Assembly (NCBI GenBank): GCA_964619315.1
Contig: CAZUEH010000004.1
Span: forward strand, 1-64,000
Source of the DNA: Fimisoma sp964619315
GTDB lineage: Bacteria; Bacillota; Clostridia; Peptostreptococcales; Anaerovoracaceae
DNA length: 64,000 nucleotides
Direction of reading: 5' to 3'
Below the pieces are notes generated by a model. That model saw only the letters and a list, made by a program, of their open reading frames with translations, made no database searches and was not told the origin of the DNA. Both the position numbers and the translations under genes were made by a program. Positions 16,400-24,554 of the stretch are shown piece after piece; positions within the stretch are counted from its first letter, which is position 1, and each line of letters opens with the position of its first letter.

Positions 16400-17062
16400 T
16401 TATTTTAATCTTTTATCTAACTTTTTCGCTGTCATCATTCCGATTTCCTGGAAAATCTGTACAACTACAACGATAATAACGATTGTTATAAGCATGATCT
16501 CTTTGTTGTAACGATACAAACCATAGTTTGTTGCTACAGCACCAAGACCTCCTCCGCCTACTATACCCGCCATAGCCGAATATCCTAAGATAGTGGTTAT
16601 GGAAATGGCCGCCCCTATAATCAAAGATGGCTTTGCCTCTGGCAATAGGACTTTGTATATTATCTGCCATGAGCTTGACCCCATGGACTGCGCCGCTTCA
16701 ACTACTCCTCCGTCTATCTCGCTAAGAGATGACTCTACCATTCTTCCTACAAAAGGCGCCGCCGAAACGACTAATGGTACAATTACAGACGTCGGTCCTA
16801 CCATGGTGCCCACAATGATACGAGTCACTGGCAACATCCATATTAGCAAGATTAGGAAAGGTATCGATCTAAATACATTTACTATTATTCCTAATCCTGA
16901 GTTGATTATTTTGTTAGGGCAAATTCCGCCCTTTCCTGTAATGTTCAGGATAATTCCTATCGGAAGACCTATAGCATATGAAAGAGCAGTCGCAATTACT
17001 ACCATGTATAGTGTTTCCCAAAGGGATATATTCAAAAGTCCGATCATTGAACTATCTATCAT
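16400..17062 (-). CDS. metI: Methionine ABC transporter permease MetI
   Basis: Inner-membrane permease with about five hydrophobic segments and the ABC contact (EAA) motif around EAAQSMGSSSWQIIYKVLLPEA. The length is 220 residues, typical of MetI. Its start overlaps the end of metN by 11 bp, so translation is coupled. Confidence 0.95.
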   Translation of the reverse strand: MIDSSMIGLLNISLWETLYMVVIATALSYAIGLPIGIILNITGKGGICPNKIINSGLGIIVNVFRSIPFLILLIWMLPVTRIIVGTMVGPTSVIVPLVVSAAPFVGRMVESSLSEIDGGVVEAAQSMGSSSWQIIYKVLLPEAKPSLIIGAAISITTILGYSAMAGIVGGGGLGAVATNYGLYRYNKEIMLITIVIIVVVVQIFQEIGMMTAKKLDKRLK

Positions 17063-18053
17063 CTAAGCCTTCCTCCTTATACGTAATATTTTTCGAATCC
17101 AAATAAGTCTTTATCTCATCTCGCTTCTCTTTTTCATCAGGAAGATTGATTATCATCTGCCCGTAAGCTCTTCCCTCAATAGTTTTGGTATTAGCCCATA
17201 AGATATTGACCCATGTGTCACAGTCTCTACTCAAGCTTGAAATTATAGGTTCAAAGGCTGAATTGCCGTCAAATACCAGTCTCAAGCAATTATGCTCTTG
17301 CACTTCAGGAATGCCTTCGTTTTTAGGCAAAATCAACTGCTTAGCTATGGTTGATTGTGGTGACGTGAACACTTCCTTGACTGGTCCTTGCTCTACTATA
17401 CAGCTTTTGTCGATAACAGCCACCTTGTTACATATGTGCTCAATTACTCTCATCTCGTGGGTTATAACGATAATGGTTACTCCCATTTTCTCATTTATCT
17501 CTTTGAGCAAATTCAAAATAGATGATGTTGTATTAGGATCAAGGGCACTCGTAGCTTCGTCGCAAAGCAACACTCTTGGGTTTGTTGCCAATGCTCTTGC
17601 TATTGCGACTCTCTGTTGTTGCCCACCAGATAATTGTATCGGATAAGATTTTTCCTTATCTACTAAGCCTACAATTTTTAGTAACTCTCTTGCTCTTTCT
17701 CTAGCCTCTTTTTTGCTAACCCCTGAAATTTCTAAAGGATAACAGATATTGTCCAAAGCCGTTCTTTGGCTCAATAGGTTGAAGCTCTGAAATATCATAG
17801 ACATGGATTGTCTTTTTTTCAGAAGTTCTTTGTGGCTTATGCTTCCAAGGTCAACCCCGTCAAATACGACCTGTCCCTCAGTAGGTTTTTCAAGAAAATT
17901 GATACAGCGTATTAGTGTGCTCTTGCCCGCACCACTTAAGCCTATGATTCCGAAGATATCTCCATCTTCAATAGTTAGGTTTATGTCCTTGACTGCTTCC
18001 ACTCTGTGGGAGCCCTTTTCATAAACTTTACTCAAATGCTTTAATTCAATCAT
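17052..18053 (-). CDS. metN: Methionine ABC transporter ATPase MetN
   Basis: ATPase of the methionine importer. Walker A GLSGAGKST is at about 38-46, the signature LSGGQQQR at 141-148, and Walker B LLCDEATSALD follows. A C-terminal NIL domain (about 255-330) binds methionine for trans-inhibition in characterised MetN proteins. The length is 333 residues. The gene begins 15 bp after the T run of the attenuator at 18069-18104, so its expression should depend on readthrough. Confidence 0.96.
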   Translation of the reverse strand: MIELKHLSKVYEKGSHRVEAVKDINLTIEDGDIFGIIGLSGAGKSTLIRCINFLEKPTEGQVVFDGVDLGSISHKELLKKRQSMSMIFQSFNLLSQRTALDNICYPLEISGVSKKEARERARELLKIVGLVDKEKSYPIQLSGGQQQRVAIARALATNPRVLLCDEATSALDPNTTSSILNLLKEINEKMGVTIIVITHEMRVIEHICNKVAVIDKSCIVEQGPVKEVFTSPQSTIAKQLILPKNEGIPEVQEHNCLRLVFDGNSAFEPIISSLSRDCDTWVNILWANTKTIEGRAYGQMIINLPDEKEKRDEIKTYLDSKNITYKEEGLDDR

Positions 18054-18068
18054 TCTAAGTTCCTTTCT

Positions 18069-18104
18069 AAAAAAATAAGCAGGAAGCGTTTACTTCCTGC
18101 TTAT
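18069..18104 (-). terminator. Attenuator (terminator) in the metNIQ leader
   Basis: A perfect 12-bp stem with ATAAGCAGGAAG / CTTCCTGCTTAT arms, a 6-nt loop and a T7 run on the minus strand. It lies between the Met-rich leader peptide and metN. The sequence CTTATG just after the leader stop codon (18153-18148) could pair with CATAAG of the terminator 5' arm (18105-18100) as an antiterminator; that pairing is inferred. Confidence 0.85.
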
Positions 18105-18154
18105 GCCGGTTCTTTGTTTATGTGAAAGTCTCACTCTTGCAAAGTTTCATAAGT

Positions 18155-18247
18155 TTAGGAGTATAACGCACACGAAGTATTGCACATGCTCATAGCCATG
18201 CACATCCCCATCATCATCATTGCTCCACACAAATTCTTTTGCATCAT
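18155..18247 (-). CDS. Methionine-rich leader peptide of metNIQ
   Basis: A 30-codon reading frame starting MMQKNLCGAMMMMGMCMAMS and ending with ten more residues, then TAA. It has ten Met and four Cys. An AAAGGAG ribosome binding site lies 4 nt before the first ATG. A sigma-A promoter is upstream and an intrinsic terminator downstream, before a methionine transporter operon. This is the arrangement of classical ribosome-mediated attenuation: stalling at Met codons when charged Met-tRNA is scarce would prevent the terminator. The frame is read directly from sequence; the mechanism is inference. The Cys codons might add sensitivity to cysteine. Confidence 0.8.
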   Translation of the reverse strand: MMQKNLCGAMMMMGMCMAMSMCNTSCALYS

Positions 18248-18287
18248 GAAACTCCTTTCCTCTATTATTTGTCATTCTGCTTTCTTT

Positions 18288-18317
18288 AAGATACCTTATC
18301 CCAGATACGCTTGTCAA
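18288..18317 (-). promoter_or_regulatory. Sigma-A promoter of the met leader
   Basis: On the minus strand TTGACA (18317-18312), 18-nt spacer, TATCTT (18293-18288). It gives a start about 30 nt before the leader peptide. Confidence 0.75.
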
Positions 18318-18398
18318 CAGTTTTTATGGATTTTAATTAAAATTTCAACTTTTTTTGTCGTCTATGCATAACTTATTCTGCGATGGCTTATCGCAAAA

Positions 18399-19907
18399 TT
18401 AAGATATATCAAAAGGTTCAAATAACTCTGATAGTATTTCTAGTATGTCTTGGCAACTGCCTTTTTCCGCCTCAATGTTGAGCGGCATCTGTGGGTCGTG
18501 TAGCGACTTTCTAAGTAAGCACCACCCTTTAACTCTATCATTGTTGAAGTTGATTCTAACTCCTTCATAATTGGGAGTTACAACAGATGCGCCGACCTTT
18601 TTTCCGCCCTCGCCAGAGGCCCACTGGTTCAAATTATCCAGCACATAATCTCCGTACTCAGAAAAATCAGTTCGGTTAATAGCAAACCTGTATTCTGTTG
18701 ATTCGACTGGCTCTTTTAGGCTTTGGAGTACAACTTCCAATGGTTGTCCATCTTGCTTGAGTTGGGCTGCCTTGATAACAATTTTAGTCGCAAGATATGC
18801 ACCGTCGTCTAAAAAGTAATTCTCTTTATATGCCGCATGCCCCGATGTTTCAATGGCCAGTTGGCTGTCTATTCCTTGATTGTTAAGCTCAATAGATTTG
18901 TTTATAACGTTCTTATAACCTCTCTTAAATCTAAGGTGCTTTAGTCCCAAACATTTTTCAAGATATTCTGTAAGATAATCGCTGGTTATGCTATCAGTAA
19001 CTACTGTAGTTCCCGGATTTTCTTTTGCTATTAGTGCAGCGGCCATGGCTACTATAGAGTTTCTGTTTATTTCCTTGCCAGACCCATCTACTGCCGACGA
19101 GCGATCCACATCTGTATCAAAAATTAGACCAAAATTAGCCTTGTTTTCTATTACTGCTTTGCATATAGACTCCATGGCTTCTTTGTTTTCAGGGTTAGGT
19201 GGGTGGTTTGGAAAAGTTCCATCTGGCTCCAAAAACTGGCTCCCTTCTATATTTGCACCCAAAGGCGCAAGCACATCTGTGGCATAAAATCCTCCAGCTC
19301 CGTTCCCTGCATCCACAACTATCTTAAGACCCGTAAGGGGCTTTTGCGGAAATTCCTTATGTTTAACTTCCTCGATTATTTTGTCTTTTAAATATTGAGA
19401 ATATACGGACATCAAATCAGCCTTTGTATAAGAACCTTTGGCTTCGCCTTTAACTTCTTCTATTGCTTCTGCTGATTTTATAATTTCTGTAATGTCTCCT
19501 TTGTTAAGGCCACCTTCTTTGTTGAAGTACTTGAACCCATTTCTATTATATGGCAAATGGCTGGCGGTTATCATTATTGCACCGTCACACTCAAATTCTT
19601 CAAACATAGTTGCCATAAACATGGCTGGTGTTGAAGCAAGTCCACAGTCATAAGTCTTTACTCCAAGAAATGAAAGACTATCACATACAGCCTGTTTCAA
19701 TTCTCTTGCTGTCACTCTGCTGTCGTACCCTACTGATATTGTAAGCTCTTCTAACGGCTTCTGGCCTTCTTTTGAGAGCCACATGGCAAAAGCTGCGGTC
19801 AGCCTTAATGTCTCTTCTCTGCCTAAGTTTGCCGCCTCGCCTTCTTTGGCGATGGCAACACCTCTTATATCACTTCCGTTTTGAAGATTGCTGTAATCTA
19901 AGTTCAT
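18399..19907 (-). CDS. Phosphomannomutase/phosphoglucomutase (alpha-D-phosphohexomutase)
   Basis: Interconverts hexose 1- and 6-phosphates. The catalytic phosphoserine motif is TASHLPYNRNG, a variant of TASHNP. The metal-binding DTDVDRS and the sugar-binding SGHAAYKE loop follow, as expected for the four-domain COG1109 family. The length of 502 residues is normal. It lies 18 bp downstream of a flavoprotein gene on the same strand. Mannose versus glucose preference cannot be read from sequence. Confidence 0.9.
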   Translation of the reverse strand: MNLDYSNLQNGSDIRGVAIAKEGEAANLGREETLRLTAAFAMWLSKEGQKPLEELTISVGYDSRVTARELKQAVCDSLSFLGVKTYDCGLASTPAMFMATMFEEFECDGAIMITASHLPYNRNGFKYFNKEGGLNKGDITEIIKSAEAIEEVKGEAKGSYTKADLMSVYSQYLKDKIIEEVKHKEFPQKPLTGLKIVVDAGNGAGGFYATDVLAPLGANIEGSQFLEPDGTFPNHPPNPENKEAMESICKAVIENKANFGLIFDTDVDRSSAVDGSGKEINRNSIVAMAAALIAKENPGTTVVTDSITSDYLTEYLEKCLGLKHLRFKRGYKNVINKSIELNNQGIDSQLAIETSGHAAYKENYFLDDGAYLATKIVIKAAQLKQDGQPLEVVLQSLKEPVESTEYRFAINRTDFSEYGDYVLDNLNQWASGEGGKKVGASVVTPNYEGVRINFNNDRVKGWCLLRKSLHDPQMPLNIEAEKGSCQDILEILSELFEPFDIS

Positions 19908-19925
19908 TCTATCTCCTTTTTCCTA

Positions 19926-20519
19926 CTAAAGTTCTCTAATTATAGTAGTGATTTGAGCTTTCGCTTCGTCCATAATTTTTTTCACATCGTTGCCAATAAT
20001 GTCTATTCCCTCTGCCGATGCAAAATATTTTTTATCAATGCCAAATAGGCTGCAAAGCCCTTTGACATAATCGTATCCTAGGTTATACTCTCCTATTGGA
20101 CTGCCTGCTGTAGTCAAGTAAATAACTTCGTTAGCCCTGCATTTTCCTTCTGGAATTCCCTCTGGGCTATATACAAAAGTGACTCCTGTAACAGAGCAAC
20201 GCTCCAAGTATATTTTTAATTTAGCGGGAAAAGAAAAGTCCCAATAAGGTGCTCCAATAAGAATATGGTCTGCCTGTATCAGTTGCTTCGCCAAGTCAAA
20301 CATTGGATCGTCAGTGTTTCCTACTTTGAGCAATTCATCTCTCTTGGTAAGTTCCTCATTGTCGAGAGGTTTTATCTCCATCTCATTAAGGTTAATCTCC
20401 TCAATTTCCCAATCTTGTCCTTCTTTTGCATCGCCAAATTTTTTGAGATAATCTTGGCACAACTCAAATGTTCTAGATTTTTCTCCTCTGATGCAAGCAT
20501 TTACAAATAACAGTTTCAT
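19926..20519 (-). CDS. NAD(P)H-dependent flavodoxin-fold oxidoreductase
   Basis: A 197-residue FMN quinone reductase/azoreductase-like protein. The N-terminus KLLFVNACIRGEKSRTFELC follows the flavodoxin_2 pattern. The FMN-binding region is ILIGAPYWDFSFPAKLKIYLE and a TTAGSPIGEY segment follows. It lies 17 bp downstream of nfo and 18 bp upstream of the phosphohexomutase, so the three form a probable operon. The physiological electron acceptor is unknown. Confidence 0.85.
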   Translation of the reverse strand: MKLLFVNACIRGEKSRTFELCQDYLKKFGDAKEGQDWEIEEINLNEMEIKPLDNEELTKRDELLKVGNTDDPMFDLAKQLIQADHILIGAPYWDFSFPAKLKIYLERCSVTGVTFVYSPEGIPEGKCRANEVIYLTTAGSPIGEYNLGYDYVKGLCSLFGIDKKYFASAEGIDIIGNDVKKIMDEAKAQITTIIREL

Positions 20520-20536
20520 TTTGAAGCCCTTTCTTT

Positions 20537-21367
20537 TTATATCAGATTTCTCAACATTTTTATTTCTTCGCCATACCCTGCCAAATCTTCTTGTGGAGTC
20601 TCCAGCAAAAATGGTAACCCTTGAAGTCTCGGTTCTACAAGCATCTTTTGGAAAGTCTCTTTGCCTATATATCCTTCACCGATTTTGGCATGGCGATCCT
20701 TGTGTGCCCCACAGGGATTTTTGCTATCATTTATATGAATGGCCTTAAGGTATTCTAGGCCTATCACTTTGTCAAACTCATCAAGAACGCCCTCAAGGTC
20801 GCCAACTATATCATAACCTCCATCATGAATGTGGCACGTATCCATGCACACTCCGATCTTTTCTTTTAACAAAACTCGGTCTATGATTGCCTTGATTTCC
20901 TCAAAGCGTCCACCTATTTCACTGCCCTTACCTGACATTGTTTCAAGTAGTACAACAGTTGTTTGCTCAGGTTTCAAAATTTGGTTTAGAAGGTCACTGA
21001 TCATTTCTATACCAGCTTCCACGCCTTGCCCTACATGGCTGCCCGGGTGAAAGTTATAATAGTTACCCGGAATATATTCCATTCTCACTAAGTCGTCAGT
21101 CAGAATACTATGGGCAAATTCCCTTACCTTCGCATCTTTTGAGCAAGGGTTTAGTGTGTACGGGGCATGAGCCACTACTTTTCCAAAGCTACTAGCTTCT
21201 GCCAGTTTTTTATATTGGTCTACATCCTCTTGGTCAATAGCTTTAGCCTTGCCGCCACGGGGATTTCTAGTAAAGAACTGGAATGTATCTGCCTCTATTG
21301 AAATCGCCTCTTTGGCCATGTGTTCATATCCTTTTGACGACGTCAGATGGCATCCTAAATATATCAT
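20537..21367 (-). CDS. nfo: Deoxyribonuclease IV (endonuclease IV)
   Basis: AP endonuclease that cuts 5' to abasic sites in base excision repair using three zinc ions. The family pattern is clear: GCHLTSSKGYEHM at the start, the TFQFFTRNPRG region, VVAHAPYTLNP, ETMSGKGSEIG, CMDTCHIHDGGYD and HINDSKNPCGAHKDRHAKIGEG. Its length of 276 residues is normal. First gene of a three-gene operon. Confidence 0.96.
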   Translation of the reverse strand: MIYLGCHLTSSKGYEHMAKEAISIEADTFQFFTRNPRGGKAKAIDQEDVDQYKKLAEASSFGKVVAHAPYTLNPCSKDAKVREFAHSILTDDLVRMEYIPGNYYNFHPGSHVGQGVEAGIEMISDLLNQILKPEQTTVVLLETMSGKGSEIGGRFEEIKAIIDRVLLKEKIGVCMDTCHIHDGGYDIVGDLEGVLDEFDKVIGLEYLKAIHINDSKNPCGAHKDRHAKIGEGYIGKETFQKMLVEPRLQGLPFLLETPQEDLAGYGEEIKMLRNLI

Positions 21368-21529
21368 TATTAATTCTCCTTTGATAGAAGCTTATTACTC
21401 AACAATTACCATATATTGTATCATATTTTCCCACCTTTGTGTAGGTCTTGAAAAGGTTGTTCAATCATACGGCACCCTCTTTTTACAAAGGCTTTGCTCG
21501 CTCCTTACAGAAGATTTGCAGTGCCGGAC

Positions 21530-21558
21530 TTGCGAAATTTTCCAAAATATGGTATTCT
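21530..21558 (+). promoter_or_regulatory. Sigma-A promoter of the DUF2804 gene
   Basis: TTGCGA at 21530-21535, 17-nt spacer, TATTCT at 21553-21558. Confidence 0.65.
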
Positions 21559-21642
21559 ATAACGTAGGGAATAATACTTTGCGCTATAAGCCCTAAGTGC
21601 AAAGTACCAATCATAACCGCAGTCAGCGAGGAGGAAAAAGAT

Positions 21643-22740
21643 ATGAAACAACATGAAATCACAGTTGGCCACAAGCTTCTTGATGAAAAGGGTCATGTAA
21701 TAGAACCCGGTTATACCAAGGGACTTCTCCTTGATTATGACAGAAATGATATCAAAGCAGGCAAGCTGCGAATAAAAGAGTGGGATTACTATCTAGTAAC
21801 CTGTGATGACTTCGGCATTGCTCTAACAATTGCAGACAACTCTTATATGGGACTGGACAGCATTTCTCTGTTGGATTTTTCCACGCCTTGGGAGCACACA
21901 AACAGCCCAATGGCTTTCCTAACTTTAGGGAAACGCAACCTACCCCCTTCAACCGCCTCTGGAGATGTTACAAGCGGAAACAAGAAATATAATATAGAAT
22001 TTAAGCATAATGGAGATCATAGAATTTTGAATTTTCACATGGAAAACTTTTTGGACAAAAAGCCTATAAAGGGCTCTATCCGATTAGAATGCCCCGAATC
22101 AGAATCAATGGTTATCGTCACTCCTTATGCAGAAAAGAAAACTGCTTTTTACTACAATCAAAAAATCAACTGTATGCCAGCAACTGGTCAAGTTGAATTT
22201 GATGGCAAAGTTTATGAATTCAAAGAAGGCGAATCCTTCGGCGTCTTAGATTGGGGCCGTGGAGTATGGACCTATGAAAATACTTGGTACTGGGGAAGCG
22301 CCTCAGGCCAAATTGATGGCGTGCCTTTTGGCTGGAACATAGGATACGGCTTTGGCGACAATGGAGATACCACTGAAAATATGATTTTCCACAATAACAA
22401 AGCGCACAAAATTGGTCAAGTTAAATTCAACATTCCTATGGTTAACAAAAAATACGTTACTAGAGGAAGTTGTTGCGGACCTTCAGGAGTAGAGACCTGC
22501 ACTGCGGATCTCACAGAAGATTATATGAGTCCTTGGACCTTTACAAGTGATGACAACCGCTTTGAGATGGAATTTTTCCCTATAATAGATAGAGCTTCCC
22601 GAACAGATGTAAAGCTGATTTGTTCTGATCAGCATCAAGTGTTCGGCAAATTTAATGGCAAAGCTACCTTAGACGACGGTACTGTAATCGAAGTTAAGGA
22701 CTTTTTAGGCTTTGCAGAAAAGGTACACAATAAATGGTGA
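21643..22740 (+). CDS. DUF2804 domain-containing protein
   Basis: A 365-residue protein of the DUF2804 family, recognised by the opening HEITVGHKLLDEKGHVIEPGY, the WDYYLV segment and the later GVLDWGRGVWTYENTWYWGSASG stretch that is characteristic of the family. It has no signal peptide and is rich in aromatic residues and beta-strand patterns. The biochemical role is not known. Ribosome binding site GAGGAGG. The HD-domain gene begins 6 bp after its stop. Confidence 0.85.
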   Translation: MKQHEITVGHKLLDEKGHVIEPGYTKGLLLDYDRNDIKAGKLRIKEWDYYLVTCDDFGIALTIADNSYMGLDSISLLDFSTPWEHTNSPMAFLTLGKRNLPPSTASGDVTSGNKKYNIEFKHNGDHRILNFHMENFLDKKPIKGSIRLECPESESMVIVTPYAEKKTAFYYNQKINCMPATGQVEFDGKVYEFKEGESFGVLDWGRGVWTYENTWYWGSASGQIDGVPFGWNIGYGFGDNGDTTENMIFHNNKAHKIGQVKFNIPMVNKKYVTRGSCCGPSGVETCTADLTEDYMSPWTFTSDDNRFEMEFFPIIDRASRTDVKLICSDQHQVFGKFNGKATLDDGTVIEVKDFLGFAEKVHNKW

Positions 22741-22746
22741 TAGAAA

Positions 22747-23403
22747 ATGAATATAACATTCGAAGATGTAAAAAATAATAAAGAAATAAAAGCTTATATA
22801 ACAAAAGCTGACGAATCATTGTTGGCTTTAGGATATACCGAGCACAGTTTTCCTCATGTTCACAAAGTTTCCGAACTAGCAGGCCGCATATTGCAACTGC
22901 TTGGATATGATGAACAGCAGGTTGACTTGGCCAGAACTGCCGGTTACTTACACGATATTGGCAACATGGTAAACCGTGTTGACCATGCCCAAAGTGGCGC
23001 AGTCATGGCTTTTAGATTGCTTGAAAAAATGGATATGGATCCAGAGGACATTGCTACAGTAGTTACCGCTATAGGTAACCATGACGAGGCTACTGCTTTT
23101 CCAGTAAACCCCGTAGCAGCGGCACTTATAATCGCCGATAAAACTGACGTTAGGCGTTCAAGAGTTCGTAATCGTTCCCAAGTCCAATTTGATATCCATG
23201 ACAGAGTAAACTACTCTGTTACCGCTGCGAAAGTTCACATTTCTACTGAAGAAATTCGTCTGAGCCTTACTATAGATACGGCAAACTGCTCCTTGATGGA
23301 GTACTTCGAAATTTTTCTTGGTCGTATGATTCTTTGTAAAAAAGCGGCAGAAGCCCTTAAGGTTTCTTTTTCGCTGGTGATCAATGGTCAACAAATGATG
23401 TAA
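22747..23403 (+). CDS. HD-domain phosphohydrolase
   Basis: A 218-residue HD-superfamily protein. Metal-binding residues are visible in HSFPHVHKVSELAG, in GYLHDIGNMVNRVDHAQSG (the HD doublet) and in AIGNHDEAT, followed by IIADKTDVRRSRVRN. A C-terminal region without strong motifs follows. It is co-directional with the DUF2804 gene and probably in its operon. The substrate is unknown. Confidence 0.8.
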   Translation: MNITFEDVKNNKEIKAYITKADESLLALGYTEHSFPHVHKVSELAGRILQLLGYDEQQVDLARTAGYLHDIGNMVNRVDHAQSGAVMAFRLLEKMDMDPEDIATVVTAIGNHDEATAFPVNPVAAALIIADKTDVRRSRVRNRSQVQFDIHDRVNYSVTAAKVHISTEEIRLSLTIDTANCSLMEYFEIFLGRMILCKKAAEALKVSFSLVINGQQMM

Positions 23404-23406
23404 TTA

Positions 23407-23445
23407 CAAAAGAGGCACAGTTTACAAACTGTGCCTCTTTTTATG
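23407..23445. terminator. Bidirectional terminator
   Basis: AAAAGAGGCACAGTTT / AAACTGTGCCTCTTTT perfect stem with T runs on both strands, shared by the HD gene (+) and orr (-). Confidence 0.92.
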
Positions 23446-23452
23446 TTGTCTC

Positions 23453-24541
23453 TTATTTTACATATGCTTTTTCAACATATGCGCTAGTCGCTGTCTTAAG
23501 CATTCCGCCGTATCCCAAAGTGAAGCTCACGATATCTCCTACTTTGTATTCCTTGTCACACTTGGTCACATCCAAGATTATATGATCCGAGCTTCCTCCC
23601 AATATTTCTACTTTTTCATCAATTGGAGTCATGCTGTCTAGATCAGTATCTTGCTTGCCTACAGCAATAATCGCTCTCTTGATAATGCCTCTATCTTCAT
23701 AATAAGGTTTCTGCCCAAAAGCATCTACCCCAACTTCACCGATAGGCAAAGATGGTTTTTCTTTAAGCTCAACAATCTGCGCTTCCAAAACCAAGGCATC
23801 TCCTGTAGTTTCAGGAAGTTTAGTTTCATATGCAGTATCATTTCCCAAAAGGAAAGATTCGCCAAGTCTTAGGTTGTTAATTCTTTGAGGAAGTTCGCCC
23901 TTTTCTACTAGATAAATCGAGCTAGAGTTTCCTCCCGAAACCATTTGAAGCTTAATCTCAAATTTTTCTTCGATCTTATCTGCCAAATTAGCCAACAAAG
24001 ACAAGTTCTCATTCTTAGGTATAATCGCACCATAACATGTCAAGTTCACTCCGATTCCATACAGGTTAATATTGGACATATCTAAAATTTGTTTTATAGT
24101 GTCGAAAATAATATCTTCATCCTGATAGAATATTCCTTCTCTAAGATCACCTAAGTCAATCATAAGTAGAATATTGTGTTTTACTCCGATTTTTGCAGCT
24201 TCTTCATTTAGCATTTTTATTGTGGAAAGCTCTGAGTTAAAACTCATGTCCGCATATTTTACTACTTCTGCAACTTCGTTGTGCATCGGAATTCTAAGAA
24301 GAACTGTCTGTTTGCCATTCTTTCTCACTTCGTCAGCATAAGTCTTGATATTTTTAACTCTAGAGTCGGCAACGAAATCTACCGCTGGATGGGTTGCTAC
24401 CATATGTGTCATTTCTTTGTCTGCACAAAGGCCTTTGGTAACAATCATTAGGGAGCATTTGCCCTCTTCCTTGGTAATATGTGCAACTGAATCTAGGTTC
24501 GCTTTTAATTTTTTCAAATCAATTACTAGTCTTGGGTACAT
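23453..24541 (-). CDS. orr: Ornithine racemase (alanine racemase N-terminal fold)
   Basis: PLP enzyme converting L-ornithine to D-ornithine, the substrate of OraSE. It has the fold III barrel of alanine racemase: the N-terminus YPRLVIDLKKLKANLD with the PLP lysine likely in MIVTKGLCAD (K36). The annotated start is the ATG at 24541 with an AAGGAGG site, 28 codons inside the longest frame, giving 362 residues. It lies 13 bp after the GlmL-like gene at the distal end of the ornithine cluster. The function is assigned from family plus context. Confidence 0.9.
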   Translation of the reverse strand: MYPRLVIDLKKLKANLDSVAHITKEEGKCSLMIVTKGLCADKEMTHMVATHPAVDFVADSRVKNIKTYADEVRKNGKQTVLLRIPMHNEVAEVVKYADMSFNSELSTIKMLNEEAAKIGVKHNILLMIDLGDLREGIFYQDEDIIFDTIKQILDMSNINLYGIGVNLTCYGAIIPKNENLSLLANLADKIEEKFEIKLQMVSGGNSSSIYLVEKGELPQRINNLRLGESFLLGNDTAYETKLPETTGDALVLEAQIVELKEKPSLPIGEVGVDAFGQKPYYEDRGIIKRAIIAVGKQDTDLDSMTPIDEKVEILGGSSDHIILDVTKCDKEYKVGDIVSFTLGYGGMLKTATSAYVEKAYVK

Positions 24542-24554
24542 GTTGGAGTCCTCC

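Noticed and set aside
18105..18320. SAM riboswitch or T-box upstream of metN
   Set aside because: I found no T-box core (GGUGGxACCGCG type) or SAM-I-like conserved core; the region is filled by the Met-rich peptide gene and the terminator.
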